Shown here piece after piece: positions 1 through 7,201 of a stretch of DNA of 13,024 bases; position 1 is the stretch's first letter; each line of letters begins with the position of its first letter. Under the pieces are notes generated by a model, which worked only from the letters and a program-made list of their open reading frames with translations, did not search any database and had not been told where the DNA came from. The translations under genes were made by a program, and so were the position numbers. The DNA is from CAWDLX01 sp046728155 (GTDB lineage: Bacteria; Actinomycetota; Actinomycetes; Mycobacteriales; Micromonosporaceae). Location of the stretch: contig JBKPDY010000086.1 in the NCBI GenBank assembly GCA_046728155.1, forward strand, positions 1 through 13,024. Reading direction: 5' to 3'.

Positions 1-525
1 CACCAAGGCGCACGATTGGCCAGCCTCGCTGATTCGTCGTGCTACGTCAGCGATCCGCTCGTCGGCGTGGCTCCAGACCACCGGACGCACGACGTCTCGC
101 ACCGATGTAGTCGGTCTAATCAGCGGCCCGGCGCCCAGTAGTCTTCGCCGTGGCGAGGTGGGAGCGATCCGCGCGAAGCTGAGCCGCTGTGGTTCGGCCA
201 AGAAGGTCCGAGGATCGGCGATGCGAAGGCAGAGACTCTCCTCGTGCGCTCGGACCAATGAACCGTGGGGGAGCTGCGACAGCAGGGCGATGTGGCCGAC
301 GGTATCGCCCGGGAGGAGCAGGTCAACGACCCGGCCCGCATCGATAACCTCCAGTGCTCCAGCGCGGATGACCAGGATGTGGTCGAGTCGTTCGTCGGCA
401 CGGACGACCGTTGCACCGGCCGCGAAATACTCGACCTCCACATGCGTGGCGAGGCGCGCGAGGTCATCTGGGGTCAGCGCGTCGAATGGTGGCTGGCCGC
501 TCAGGAAGTCGATGAACTCCTTCAC
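1..525 (-). CDS. cNMP-binding/CBS domain protein (DUF294 nucleotidyltransferase-type), 5' part only
   Basis: An open frame of 175 codons starts at GTG 525 and runs off the left edge. Residues about 1-120 read as a cyclic-nucleotide-binding fold: an N-terminal FIDFLSGQPPFDAL, then EYFAAGATVVRADE, VIRAGALEVIDAGRVVDLL and PGDTVGHIALLSQ. Residues about 140-175 (TTSVRDVVRPVV, ERIADVARRISEAG) look like the start of a CBS pair. In known families this order is followed by a DUF294 nucleotidyltransferase domain, which would lie beyond the window. Such proteins are soluble and thought to sense nucleotides; the ligand cannot be told here. The start is uncertain: an in-frame ATG at 630 would add 35 unconserved residues, and GTG 525 fits the usual family N-terminus better although its Shine-Dalgarno is poor. 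A DosR-like palindrome lies about 120 bases upstream. Confidence 0.8.
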   Translation of the reverse strand, partial: MKEFIDFLSGQPPFDALTPDDLARLATHVEVEYFAAGATVVRADERLDHILVIRAGALEVIDAGRVVDLLLPGDTVGHIALLSQLPHGSLVRAHEESLCLRIADPRTFLAEPQRLSFARIAPTSPRRRLLGAGPLIRPTTSVRDVVRPVVWSHADERIADVARRISEAGQSCALV

Positions 526-642
526 ACAAACCCGCGATCCCCGGTCCCCTTTGGTCGAGATCTTCGCGCACGAGGACGATCGTGTCGAGACCGCCGCTGA
601 GCAGAGTTCACCTGAGGCCGGTCCTGGCATACGGGGTGACAG

Positions 643-656
643 GGGCCATGGTGCCT
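643..656 (-). promoter_or_regulatory. DosR-like operator upstream of the cNMP/CBS gene
   Basis: The sequence GGGCCATGGTGCCT is an imperfect palindrome matching the consensus seen before other stress genes here (GGGCC-N3-GGNCCC). It lies 118 bases before GTG 525, somewhat further than at the other genes. Function is inferred from resemblance and position. Confidence 0.45.
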
Positions 657-789
657 GAGGTCTGACCGATCGAGGCTTAGCACATGGCGGAACAGATCTT
701 CGACACCCGCGCCGGTGCTCTGGCAGCCGAGTTTCATCGTCCTGCAATCACCTACGCTCTGCTCGACGACAGCGCGGTCGGGGCAGTCC

Positions 790-900
790 GTTCAGACCGT
801 GCTCCGCATCGGATACCCCATCACGCCGGCCGCGCGGACACCTCGACGGCCACTGGAGGATGTACTCCTGGGTACCACCCCCGGCATCGCGCCAGGCTGA
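790..900 (+). pseudogene. C-terminal remnant of an Acg-type nitroreductase
   Basis: In the frame ending at TGA 898-900 the peptide TVLRIGYPITPAARTPRRPL followed by EDVLLG is seen. A tail of the form LRxGY...TPRRPxxxVL is typical of Acg-family NAD(P)H nitroreductases, several of which (Rv2032, Rv3131) belong to the DosR regulon of M. tuberculosis. Upstream residues in this frame are not recognisable, and no start with a ribosome binding site fits, so only the last few dozen residues of a lost gene seem to remain. The rest of the 526-937 gap holds the operator at 643 and nothing else I can support. Confidence 0.5.
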
Positions 901-937
901 GCGTTCTGTCAGCGGCTATCGATGTCCCCGGATCCAT

Positions 938-1444
938 CTAGCTCTTCGGCTCGGACGCTGCGGCGTGATCGACCTTCCGCGCAGCCGACGACCGATTGGC
1001 TCGCTTCCCAGGTTCGTCCGACACATCGGCCATGGTGGCGATCAGTTGGACGATGTCCCCGCCGGTGATCATCCCAACGGCGATGCCGGCCCGGTCGATG
1101 ACGGCTACGGCATCGGCGCCGTCGACGTACATGACCCGGGCCGCGTCACGGATGCGAGCACCGACACCGACGACACACGGCCGTGAAGCGAGGAGCCGCT
1201 CCACCGGAGTCGTGGAGAGCGCGGTCGGCCGGACCGCCCAGAGTGAGGCGATCGCGCGATCGCTGAGCACCCCTAGGCATCGCCCCTCGTCGTCGACGAC
1301 GACCATGTGGCGCAGGCCGACTCGTACCATCGCGGAGAGAGCGGCGTCGACCGTCAGGTCGGCCGCGACGGCGACAGCCGGCGAGCTCATGATGTTGGCG
1401 ACGCTGTCGGTCAGATGCGCTGACCGCGTCGTGGTGGTTGACAT
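938..1444 (-). CDS. CBS domain pair protein
   Basis: The 168-residue protein is a bare CBS pair. CBS1 spans about residues 13-70 (VANIMSSPAVAVAADLTVDA, LRHMVVVDDEGRCLGVLSD) and CBS2 about 78-138 (VERLLASRPCVVGVGARIRD, ADAVAVIDRAGIAVGMITGG). The last 30 residues are charged and probably disordered. CBS pairs bind adenine nucleotides and sense energy state; the partner is unknown. ATG 1444 is chosen because GGAGG sits six bases upstream (1451-1455); longer frames to 1654 read through the operator and a hairpin. Two DosR-like palindromes lie at 1504-1540, so it is probably transcribed on its own rather than from the alcohol dehydrogenase upstream on the same strand. Stand-alone CBS proteins such as Hrp1 (Rv2626c) are DosR-regulated in mycobacteria. 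Confidence 0.88.
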   Translation of the reverse strand: MSTTTTRSAHLTDSVANIMSSPAVAVAADLTVDAALSAMVRVGLRHMVVVDDEGRCLGVLSDRAIASLWAVRPTALSTTPVERLLASRPCVVGVGARIRDAARVMYVDGADAVAVIDRAGIAVGMITGGDIVQLIATMADVSDEPGKRANRSSAARKVDHAAASEPKS

Positions 1445-1499
1445 GGCGGGCCTCCGATCTGTTTCTCCACTTCCAGCCTCGGGGGTGACCACCGAGCGG

Positions 1500-1529
1500 C
1501 CCAGGGCCAGCGTTCCCGCTGGCCCTGGG
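1500..1529. promoter_or_regulatory. perfect 13-bp hairpin before the CBS gene
   Basis: CCCAGGGCCAGCG (1500-1512) and CGCTGGCCCTGGG (1517-1529) are exact reverse complements around a TTCC loop. It lies 56 bases before the CBS start and overlaps both proposed operators. It could be a leader hairpin, a compound operator, or a terminator for the gene upstream; no T-run follows on either strand. Confidence 0.6.
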
Positions 1530-1540
1530 TCCTTCGGCCC
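1504..1540 (-). promoter_or_regulatory. pair of DosR-like operators before the CBS gene
   Basis: Two 14-base palindromes, GGGCCAGCGTTCCC (1504-1517) and GGGTCCTTCGGCCC (1527-1540), have centres 23 bases apart, about two helical turns. The second reads GGGCCGAAGGACCC on the coding strand and is among the best matches in the window. They end about 60-80 bases before ATG 1444. Confidence 0.6.
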
Positions 1541-1566
1541 TATATGCCCCGCTTGCCCCACTACAA

Positions 1567-1583
1567 CCGGCCGAGATGGCCGG
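1567..1583 (-). terminator. possible terminator hairpin after alcohol dehydrogenase
   Basis: CCGGCC and GGCCGG form a 6-bp stem with a five-base GAGAT loop, 88 bases beyond the dehydrogenase stop. There is no clear U-tract, as is common in high-GC actinobacteria, so this is only a candidate. Confidence 0.3.
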
Positions 1584-1604
1584 CTCGTCAACGGGAGATC
1601 GTTT

Positions 1605-1624
1605 GCGCAGGCCGGCGCAGGCCG
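1605..1624. repeat. tandem 10-bp duplication
   Basis: GCGCAGGCCG occurs twice in direct succession between the alcohol dehydrogenase stop and the CBS promoter. No function is evident; it may be a simple slippage duplication. Confidence 0.6.
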
Positions 1625-1670
1625 GGTCCGGCTGCGGGCACTACACCAGCCCACGCGTGCACGACGAAGA

Positions 1671-2708
1671 TCACCGGCTGACGAGGACCTTTAGCGCCCC
1701 GCTCGCCGCGGCGTCGTCGAAGGTGTCGTAGGCGGCCATGAAGTCGTCGAATCCGAACCGGTGGGTGATCAAGGCGTTGACGTCGAGCTGACCCGCGGCC
1801 AGCATCCGCAGCAGGGTCGGGGTGGTAGAGGTGTCGACGAGGCCTGTGGTAATCGTGACGTTCCGGATCCACAGATCCTCCAGGTGCAGCGTCGCCGGCT
1901 TTCCATGGACACCGACGTTCGCCACGCGCCCGCCGGGCCGGACCATGGTCGTGCAGAGCTCGAACGTCGCCGGCACCCCGACTGCCTCGATCACGAGGTC
2001 GGCGCCGAGGCCATCGGTGATGGCCCGGACCACCTCGAGCGGGTTGCTGTCTGGGGTGAGGACGACGTGCGCTCCGAACTGGCGGGCCGCGTCCAGGCGG
2101 GTCTGGACCTTGTCGATGCAGATGATGTGCGACGGCGAGTAGAGCTTCGCGGTGAGGATGGCGGCCAGGCCGATCGGGCCGGCGCCCACGATGACGACGG
2201 TGTCGCCGGGCCGTACCTGGCCGTTGAGCACGCCTACCTCATACGAGGTGGGTAGTATGTCGGCCAGCATGACCGCGGCTTCGTCGCTGACCGTGTGCGG
2301 CAGCCGGTAGGCCGACATGTCGGCGAACGGTAGCCGGGCGAACTGCGCCTGCACGCCGTCGACGAGATGGCCCAGTATCCAGCCGCCGCCGTTGCGACAT
2401 TGACCGTATCGGGACTGCCGGCAGTATGCGCATACGCCGCAGGCAGAGATGCACGACGCGAGTACCCGGTCGCCTTCGACGAGTCCGGTGACGCCGCTGC
2501 CGATGTCGACGATCGTGCCCACGGCCTCGTGGCCGAGGATCCGACCTGCTTCTACCTCCGGTACGTCGCCGCGGAGGATGTGAAGGTCGGTCCCGCAGAT
2601 GGTTACGGCGTCGACCTGCATGATCGCGTCGCGCGGATCCAGGATCTTGGGGTCGGCGACCTCCGTCCAGCTCCGCTGACCGGGACCGCCGTACACCACC
2701 GCTTTCAT
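1671..2708 (-). CDS. zinc-dependent alcohol dehydrogenase (MDR family)
   Basis: This 345-residue medium-chain dehydrogenase would oxidise alcohols or reduce aldehydes with NAD(P). The catalytic zinc site is seen in ICGTDLH (Cys38) and GHE (His60, Glu61), with Asp150 in the LADILPTSYE segment near the substrate pocket. The structural zinc loop has four cysteines at 90, 93, 96 and 104. VGAGPIG (about 174-180) is the Rossmann dinucleotide loop. GGWILGHLVDG, GVHGKP and ITHRF are typical of the bacterial subgroup that is often annotated as a zinc alcohol dehydrogenase without known substrate. ATG 2708 is preferred over the upstream TTG 2720 because the TTG overlaps the ribosome binding site GGAGG, five bases before the ATG. 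The length is normal and the frame intact. Two abutting DosR-like palindromes lie about 70-95 bases upstream. Confidence 0.93.
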   Translation of the reverse strand: MKAVVYGGPGQRSWTEVADPKILDPRDAIMQVDAVTICGTDLHILRGDVPEVEAGRILGHEAVGTIVDIGSGVTGLVEGDRVLASCISACGVCAYCRQSRYGQCRNGGGWILGHLVDGVQAQFARLPFADMSAYRLPHTVSDEAAVMLADILPTSYEVGVLNGQVRPGDTVVIVGAGPIGLAAILTAKLYSPSHIICIDKVQTRLDAARQFGAHVVLTPDSNPLEVVRAITDGLGADLVIEAVGVPATFELCTTMVRPGGRVANVGVHGKPATLHLEDLWIRNVTITTGLVDTSTTPTLLRMLAAGQLDVNALITHRFGFDDFMAAYDTFDDAAASGALKVLVSR

Positions 2709-2776
2709 CGTGTCCTCCAACCGTTGGATGACAATTCCAGCGTGCCTGTCGGGGTCGACGCGGCAGAGTGCGCTTT

Positions 2777-2804
2777 GGCCCGGACGGACCAGGTCGAAGG
2801 TCCC
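2777..2804 (-). promoter_or_regulatory. two abutting DosR-like operators before alcohol dehydrogenase
   Basis: AGGTCGAAGGTCCC (2791-2804; GGGACCTTCGACCT on the coding strand) is a good match. GGCCCGGACGGACC (2777-2790) is a shifted variant inside the near-palindrome TGGCCCGGACGGACCA. They touch, with centres 14 bases apart. The remaining 270 bases to the next operators hold no gene I can support. Confidence 0.55.
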
Positions 2805-3079
2805 GACCGTGTGTCCGCATGAGCCTGAACGGTCGGTGGCTCTCGCCGATCATGTGGGGTCGGAGCTTGGGCGCTGGCCACCCGGACAACCGAGCTCAAG
2901 CTCCGCGGTGCATTTAAGTCCACAGTGGATAAGCCTGACAAGATCATCAAGGCCGGCGCGGGCGTGGACAACCGGACCCATCAGGGCGCAGCTGTCGAGC
3001 TCGGGCAGCGGGCGGTCTCGTGCCACTGGCGCCACGACACTCGCTGCACCCGTGCCATTGGAGGGGATTTCTCACCCTG

Positions 3080-3122
3080 GGGAACAGGATCCCCTTCCCG
3101 CGTGCAGCGGGCCGATCGGCCC
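3080..3122 (+). promoter_or_regulatory. pair of DosR-like operators before the first universal stress gene
   Basis: GGGCCGATCGGCCC (3109-3122) is a perfect 14-base palindrome and the best site in the window. GGGAACAGGATCCC (3080-3093), flanked by one more G/C pair, is an outlying copy with its centre 29 bases upstream. A possible -10 element TATGTA lies at 3151-3156. The start codon follows 60 bases after the inner site. Confidence 0.65.
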
Positions 3123-3182
3123 TGCCGATGAGTGTCGGATCCGACAATGTTATGTAGTAGGCACCGCGCGGAGGGAGACGAC

Positions 3183-4094
3183 ATGAGCATGAACCCCCAC
3201 GCTCCAGTTGTGGTCGGCATCGATGGCTCGGACGAAGCGGCATGTGCGGCTGACTACGGGGCATGGGAAGCCCATCGCCGGGGCGTGCAGCTACGGCTGG
3301 TGTACGCCCATCATCCGGCGCCGCTGTGGGGTCCGAGCAGCTTCATTCTGGACGAGTACTCGTGGACGCGGGACTGGGTGCGGTCCCTCCTGACCAAGTC
3401 CGCCGACGAGGTTCGGGCGTCACACCCTGACGTTACGGTCCATTCCGAGGCTAAGGCCGGGGGAGCGGCTGGAATCCTCGTGGCAGAGTCGGCGAACGCC
3501 AATCTCATCGTGGTCGGCACGCGCGCCACGGGCGGCGTTTTCGGTCACCTGGTCGGGTCGGTGGCGGCCCAGGTCGCGGCGCATGCGTCATGTCCAGTGA
3601 TGGTGATGCGTGGGACCTCTGGGCGCCGTTGTGACATGACATCGTTCACGGGCAAGCCGGTGGTGATCGGCGTGGACGGGTCGCAGGAGTCCCAGAGCGC
3701 GATCCCGTACGCGGTCGAGCAGGCCGTGGCCCGCGACGCGGATCTCCACGCCGTGCTCGCCTGGAGCCTCTTCGACGTCCACGATGTCGGTGAGATCATC
3801 CCGGAGGGTTACGACATCGGAGAAGAGGAGGCCAAGGCGGATCGGCTGCTGGATGAGGCGCTTACCGGATGGCTCGACCGATACCCCGATCTGCGCGTCC
3901 ATCGCCACGTCGTGCACGAGCTCGACCCGGTCCGCGCGATCCTGGACGAAAGCTCGGACGCGGGCCTGATCGTGGTCGGATCCCGTGGCGTCGGTGGCTT
4001 CGTCGGCCTTCTGCTGGGGTCCACGGTGGATAGTCTGGTCCGTCAAGCACCCGTTCCGGTAGCTGTTATCCACGCTGAGACCTCCGGGCACTGA
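3183..4094 (+). CDS. universal stress protein, tandem UspA domains
   Basis: The 303-residue protein has two UspA domains, about residues 8-143 and 159-298. Each begins with a beta strand and Asp (VVVGIDGS; VVIGVDGS) and ends with the ATP-binding glycine motif: VVGTRATGG...GHLVGSV at about 110-127 and VVGSRGVGG...GLLLGST at 264-281. Both motifs look complete, so ATP binding is likely. Tandem Usp proteins of this size are hallmark members of the mycobacterial DosR regulon (Rv1996, Rv2005c, Rv2623). ATG 3183 has GGAGGGAG five bases upstream; a start at 3132 would add 17 residues lacking conservation. A truncated acyl-CoA synthetase gene follows after 29 bases and would share the transcript. Confidence 0.93.
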   Translation: MSMNPHAPVVVGIDGSDEAACAADYGAWEAHRRGVQLRLVYAHHPAPLWGPSSFILDEYSWTRDWVRSLLTKSADEVRASHPDVTVHSEAKAGGAAGILVAESANANLIVVGTRATGGVFGHLVGSVAAQVAAHASCPVMVMRGTSGRRCDMTSFTGKPVVIGVDGSQESQSAIPYAVEQAVARDADLHAVLAWSLFDVHDVGEIIPEGYDIGEEEAKADRLLDEALTGWLDRYPDLRVHRHVVHELDPVRAILDESSDAGLIVVGSRGVGGFVGLLLGSTVDSLVRQAPVPVAVIHAETSGH

Positions 4095-4123
4095 CACCGG
4101 GGTCCACAAGGAGGCTTGCGCAC

Positions 4124-5523
4124 ATGACCGCCGTCGTCGACGACGTACCCGCGCACCCTGACCATGCGAATTCGTGGCCGCCCTCCGGCGTGGATGCGGT
4201 GGCCGCAGACGGGCGCGTCGTCCGCATACGGCCCGTCCTGAGCACCGACGCGGGGGAGCTGACCGAGCTATACGAGCCCGTATGCTCATCGACCAGCCGC
4301 TGCCGGCGGGCGCACGGCTGGCTATCGTGGGCAATGCGGGCGGCATCAACGTCCTGTGCGCCGACGCGGCCGAGACCGCCGGGCTGATCCTGCTCCCGCT
4401 GCCGGACGAGGTCGCCGCCGCGATTCGTGGGGCCGCTCCGTCGGCGGCCGCCGTTACGAACCCGGTCGACCTCGGCGCGGCCGCCACTCCGTCGGCGATG
4501 ACGGCGGCGATCACCGCGGTCGCTCCGCGTGTGGACGCGATCGTCGTCGCATTCGGCCCGACCATGGCGAACGACGTCACCGGCATCGTGGTCGCTATCA
4601 GCGCGGCGGTGGGCGCGGTCGCTCTCCCCGTTGCCGTGGTTTTGATGGGTGTCGATGAGGCACCGGTCGTGGTCGGGGACCGCCGAGCGCCGGTATTCGC
4701 CCTACCCGAAGACGCCGTCCGGGCCTTGGCCCACGCCGTAACGTACAGCCGCTGGCGCGCGACCCCGGTCGGCCGCCGACCTCAACTGTCCAACGTGGAC
4801 AGCGTGCGGGCCAGACAGGTCGTGACCGCCCGTCTGGCCGCTGGCGCCGGCTGGCTGACCGCCGCGGACGGCGGTGACCTCCTGTCGTGCTACGGGATCG
4901 CGGTGACGGCGGAGCGTACCGTGGACTCGGAAGCCACGGCGGTCGCGGCCGCCACCGAACTCGGGTTCCCTGTGGTGCTCAAGTCCGGCGACCCGAACGT
5001 GGTCCACAAGAGTGACGTGGGCGGCGTCCGGTTGGATCTCGGCGATGGCGTTTCCGTGGCGGCGGCGTACCGGGAGATCGTCACGAATACCGCCGATCCA
5101 CGCGTCATCGTTCAGCACCAGGAGGCGGCCGGCATAGAAATGGTCGCCGGTATCGCGCACGACCCCGTGTTCGGTTCCGTGATCATGTGCGGGCTCGGTG
5201 GCGTGCATACCGAGTTGTTCCGCGACCGTACGCTGCGACTGCTGCCGGTCACCGATTACGACGCGGCGGCGATGTGGCGCACACTGCGGGCCGCCGCGCT
5301 GTTGACCGGTTACCGCGGCTCGCCCGCGGTGGACACGCGTGCATGGGAGGATCTCCTGCTGCGACTTGGGCGCCTCGCGGAGGATCTCCCGGAGGTGGCG
5401 GAGCTGGATGCGAACCCGGTCATCGTCATGCCGGACGGCGTGGCGGTTGTCGACGTCAAGGTGCGCCTGTCACCTCCGGGCGATGAGCCCGACCCGTCGC
5501 TGCGCGCGCTACGGGGCGCATGA
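4124..5523 (+). pseudogene. truncated GNAT-acyl-CoA synthetase (NDP-forming) fusion
   Basis: A frame from ATG 4124 (AAGGAGG nine bases upstream) opens with VDAVAADGRVVRIRPVLSTD, like the first strand of the GNAT domain in Pat-type acetyltransferase/acyl-CoA synthetase fusions. It then goes out of frame near 4275 and stops at 4387. From about 4282 another frame, open to TGA 5523, carries the end of the synthetase: a succinyl-CoA-ligase-like segment (GARLAIVGNAGG, NPVDLGA), then an ATP-grasp domain (LLSCYGIAV, ELGFPVVLKSGDP, VHKSDVGGV, MCGLGGVHTELF, AELDANPVIV). Missing are most of the GNAT domain, the CoA-binding Rossmann domain and the segment bearing the catalytic histidine, several hundred residues in all. 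The junction both deletes and shifts frame, so the product cannot make acyl-CoA or acetylate. ATG 4282 could in principle start an ATP-grasp-only protein, but no ribosome binding site supports it. Confidence 0.75.
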
Positions 5524-5623
5524 CCAACGGCCAACGTTCTGCCGTCGACGGACTCTTGGAGTGATCGGTCAGGACCCGATGGCCGCGCCCTGCGGGTCCC
5601 GTGCGGCGCCGCGGTGTCCCGCG

Positions 5624-5787
5624 GTGCGCGAACAGCTCCGCCTGTGGCTACGCCGGCACGCGCCGCCGGACATGCTGCCCGCCTCGGCCGCGGCGTGAGT
5701 GGTCGGGCGACTCCGCGGCGGCCGGTGGAGGACGTGCTGCGAGCGGCCGACGAGCCGGCACCAAGGCCGAGGCTGCCGGCCGACTGA
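5624..5787 (+). pseudogene. second C-terminal remnant of an Acg-type nitroreductase
   Basis: One frame gives VREQLRLWLRRHAPPDMLP, stopping at 5698. The next frame continues RLGRGVSGRATPRRPVEDVL to TGA 5787. Joined, they resemble the last 50 residues of an Acg-family nitroreductase (helix, PxMLP, RLG, TPRRPVxxVL), so one frameshift is present and the rest of the gene is gone. It lies between the synthetase pseudogene and the second stress gene, in a 415-base stretch with no other supported gene. The assignment rests on the tail motif alone. Confidence 0.45.
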
Positions 5788-5861
5788 TGTGCGAAGCGGT
5801 CCAGGCAACGCGTCCGGGCTGAGTAACGACATAGCCTGCGGGCATTGCAGCCCTCAGGGTC

Positions 5862-5876
5862 AGGACCTGTGGCCCT
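5862..5876 (+). promoter_or_regulatory. DosR-like operator before the second universal stress gene
   Basis: AGGACCTGTGGCCCT is an imperfect palindrome; on the other strand it reads GGGCCACAGGTCCT. It ends 62 bases before ATG 5939, nearly the same distance as at the first stress gene. TATCAT at 5908-5913 is a possible -10 element. Confidence 0.6.
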
Positions 5877-5938
5877 GACGTCGCCACCACGATTCGGCGA
5901 TCCTGAATATCATCGATCACGATGCAAGGAGGGTCATT

Positions 5939-6814
5939 ATGTCCCCACGTAGCATCATTGTGGGAGTCGACAACTCCCCAGGAAGCCATCAGGCGGTGCA
6001 TTGGGCCGCCGAGGAGGCTAAACGCACTGAGCGCGAGCTTGTTGTTCTGAGTGCGTTCGACTGGCACGTCGTGGGCGCCCGGTTCCAGGTCAGTGGTGCG
6101 TACGCCGATGCCTTGCGTGACGCGGCCGAAGAAACAGTGCGGTCGTCTGTCGCCGATGCGCAAATCCAAGCGCCCGGAGTAAATGTACGCGGCCAGACCG
6201 CGGTCGGACCGGTGGGTCGGGCGCTGGCCGAAGCCGCCGCTCCCGGCGACATGATCGTCGTGGGCAACCGGGGCCGAGGTGGCTTCGCCAGCCTCCTGCT
6301 GGGCTCGGTCGGCCACTACATCGCCACCCACGCGTATGTTCCGGTCGTCGTCGTACGCGGACGTCGGGACCCAGACACCGGACCCGTGGTCGTCGGAGTC
6401 GACACCGCACACTCCGACACGGCACTCCAGTGCGGGTTCGAGGAAGCCAGCTCGCGCGGCACCCGGCTGGTCGCTGTCCACGCCTACATGCCGTTCGCGC
6501 CCGTCGTGGCCTACGGCGTGCTGCCGGGCGCGGAGGAAGACCGGCAGCGGTGGCACGACGAGGCGCTGAAGACGTTGCGGGAGGCCGTAACCGTGTGGGC
6601 CGAGAAGTATCCAGACGTCACGGTTGAGCTGGCCGCGGTTGTGGGACACCCGACCGAGGTGCTCGTCGGATTGTCCACCACGGCGCAGCTGGTTGTGGTT
6701 GGTCACCGCGGCGGCGGGCTCGGGCAGATTCAGCTCGGGCGGGTGGCGTCGCAACTGCTGCACCACGCCAACAGCAGCGTCATGATCGCCCGCACCTCGG
6801 ACGAGACAAAGTGA
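5939..6814 (+). CDS. universal stress protein, tandem UspA domains
   Basis: The 291-residue protein has two UspA domains, about residues 4-140 and 149-286. The first carries a full ATP-binding motif (VVGNRGRGG...SLLLGSV, about 107-124). The second has VVGHRGGG but ends LGRV where Gly-Ser/Thr is usual (about 267-269), so the second site may bind ATP weakly or not at all. It is a paralogue of the gene at 3183 with a similar two-domain layout but low evident identity. ATG 5939 has AAGGAGGG five bases upstream. A single operator precedes it and a stem-loop follows the stop, which suggests a single-gene transcript. Expected role: cytoplasmic stress and dormancy factor. Confidence 0.93.
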   Translation: MSPRSIIVGVDNSPGSHQAVHWAAEEAKRTERELVVLSAFDWHVVGARFQVSGAYADALRDAAEETVRSSVADAQIQAPGVNVRGQTAVGPVGRALAEAAAPGDMIVVGNRGRGGFASLLLGSVGHYIATHAYVPVVVVRGRRDPDTGPVVVGVDTAHSDTALQCGFEEASSRGTRLVAVHAYMPFAPVVAYGVLPGAEEDRQRWHDEALKTLREAVTVWAEKYPDVTVELAAVVGHPTEVLVGLSTTAQLVVVGHRGGGLGQIQLGRVASQLLHHANSSVMIARTSDETK

Positions 6815-6833
6815 ATACCCAAGCACTCCGAAT

Positions 6834-6863
6834 CCGGCGCACGACCGCGCCGCCGTGCGCCGG
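6834..6863 (+). terminator. probable terminator of the second universal stress gene
   Basis: CCGGCGCAC and GTGCGCCGG form a perfect 9-bp stem around a 12-base loop, 19 bases after the stop codon. It is followed by CTTGTTG rather than a long T-run. Confidence 0.5.
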
Positions 6864-6914
6864 CTTGTTGCCGGCCCTCGCGGAACCGGGGTAGCCAGGC
6901 CGCGTCTGGAGCCA

Positions 6915-6934
6915 ACCGACCAGGACTGGTCGGT
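6915..6934. promoter_or_regulatory. 20-base inverted repeat of unknown role
   Basis: ACCGACCAG and CTGGTCGGT are exact complements separated by GA. Unlike the DosR-like sites it has 9-base arms and a different core. It sits about 90 bases before the GAPDH remnant, so it may be the operator of that lost gene or a second terminator. Confidence 0.4.
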
Positions 6935-7005
6935 ACTTCGGCAGTGCTGCGTCCGCGGTTCGTGGTCGACACTCGAGGGGAGTGTTCGCGCGAAGGGAGC
7001 GTTGA

Positions 7006-7201
7006 ATGAGCTACCGGGTCGGTCTATGGTTTCGGCCGGATCGGCCGCGGCTTCGTCCGGTGTCTCGTGGAGCCTGGACTGCTCGGTGAGAGCGTAGACA
7101 TCGTAGCTGTCAACGACTTGTGGCGCTATCACAGCGGTGCCCCTGCGCCGGTTGATCTCGGACAAGATCGCGACCAGGCTGCCCCGAACTGTCCTTTGTA
7201 G
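7006..7201 (+). pseudogene. N-terminal remnant of glyceraldehyde-3-phosphate dehydrogenase
   Basis: ATG 7006 (AAGGGAG seven bases upstream) gives MSYRVG and then goes out of frame. The adjacent frame, from 7022 to TAG 7201, reads VYGFGRIGRGFVRCLVEP and, a little later, VDIVAVNDL. The pair GFGRIGR...VAVNDL is the NAD-binding N-terminus of the GAPDH family. A two-base loss (a likely GTGTC to GTC change) explains the shift near 7021. The remaining 270 or so residues, including the catalytic cysteine, are absent, so this is a dead fragment. It has kept its ribosome binding site. Confidence 0.65.

Noticed and set aside
158..658. Long plus-strand open frames over the first 650 bases
   Set aside because: They are Arg/Ser-rich shadows of the minus-strand cNMP/CBS gene, whose peptide is clearly conserved.
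996..1694. Plus-strand frame of 232 codons opposite the CBS gene
   Set aside because: Composition is dominated by Ala/Arg/Thr and it mirrors the CBS gene codon structure; no family feature is seen.
2820..3079. Search for a gene between alcohol dehydrogenase and the first stress gene
   Set aside because: Short frames on both strands have no ribosome binding site or recognisable motif; the stretch appears to be promoter and spacer DNA.
3588..4586. Minus-strand frame of 332 codons across the first stress gene and the synthetase pseudogene
   Set aside because: It spans two plus-strand genes in antisense and lacks a recognisable domain, as expected for GC-rich shadow frames.
5571..5584. AGGACCCGATGGCC as a further DosR-like operator
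   Set aside because: Half-site spacing is one base off and no intact gene starts within 300 bases; likely chance similarity or a relic of the nitroreductase.
5648..7165. Minus-strand frame of 505 codons opposite the second universal stress gene
   Set aside because: Although long, it is antisense to a clearly conserved Usp gene with a ribosome binding site, and its peptide has low-complexity shadow character.
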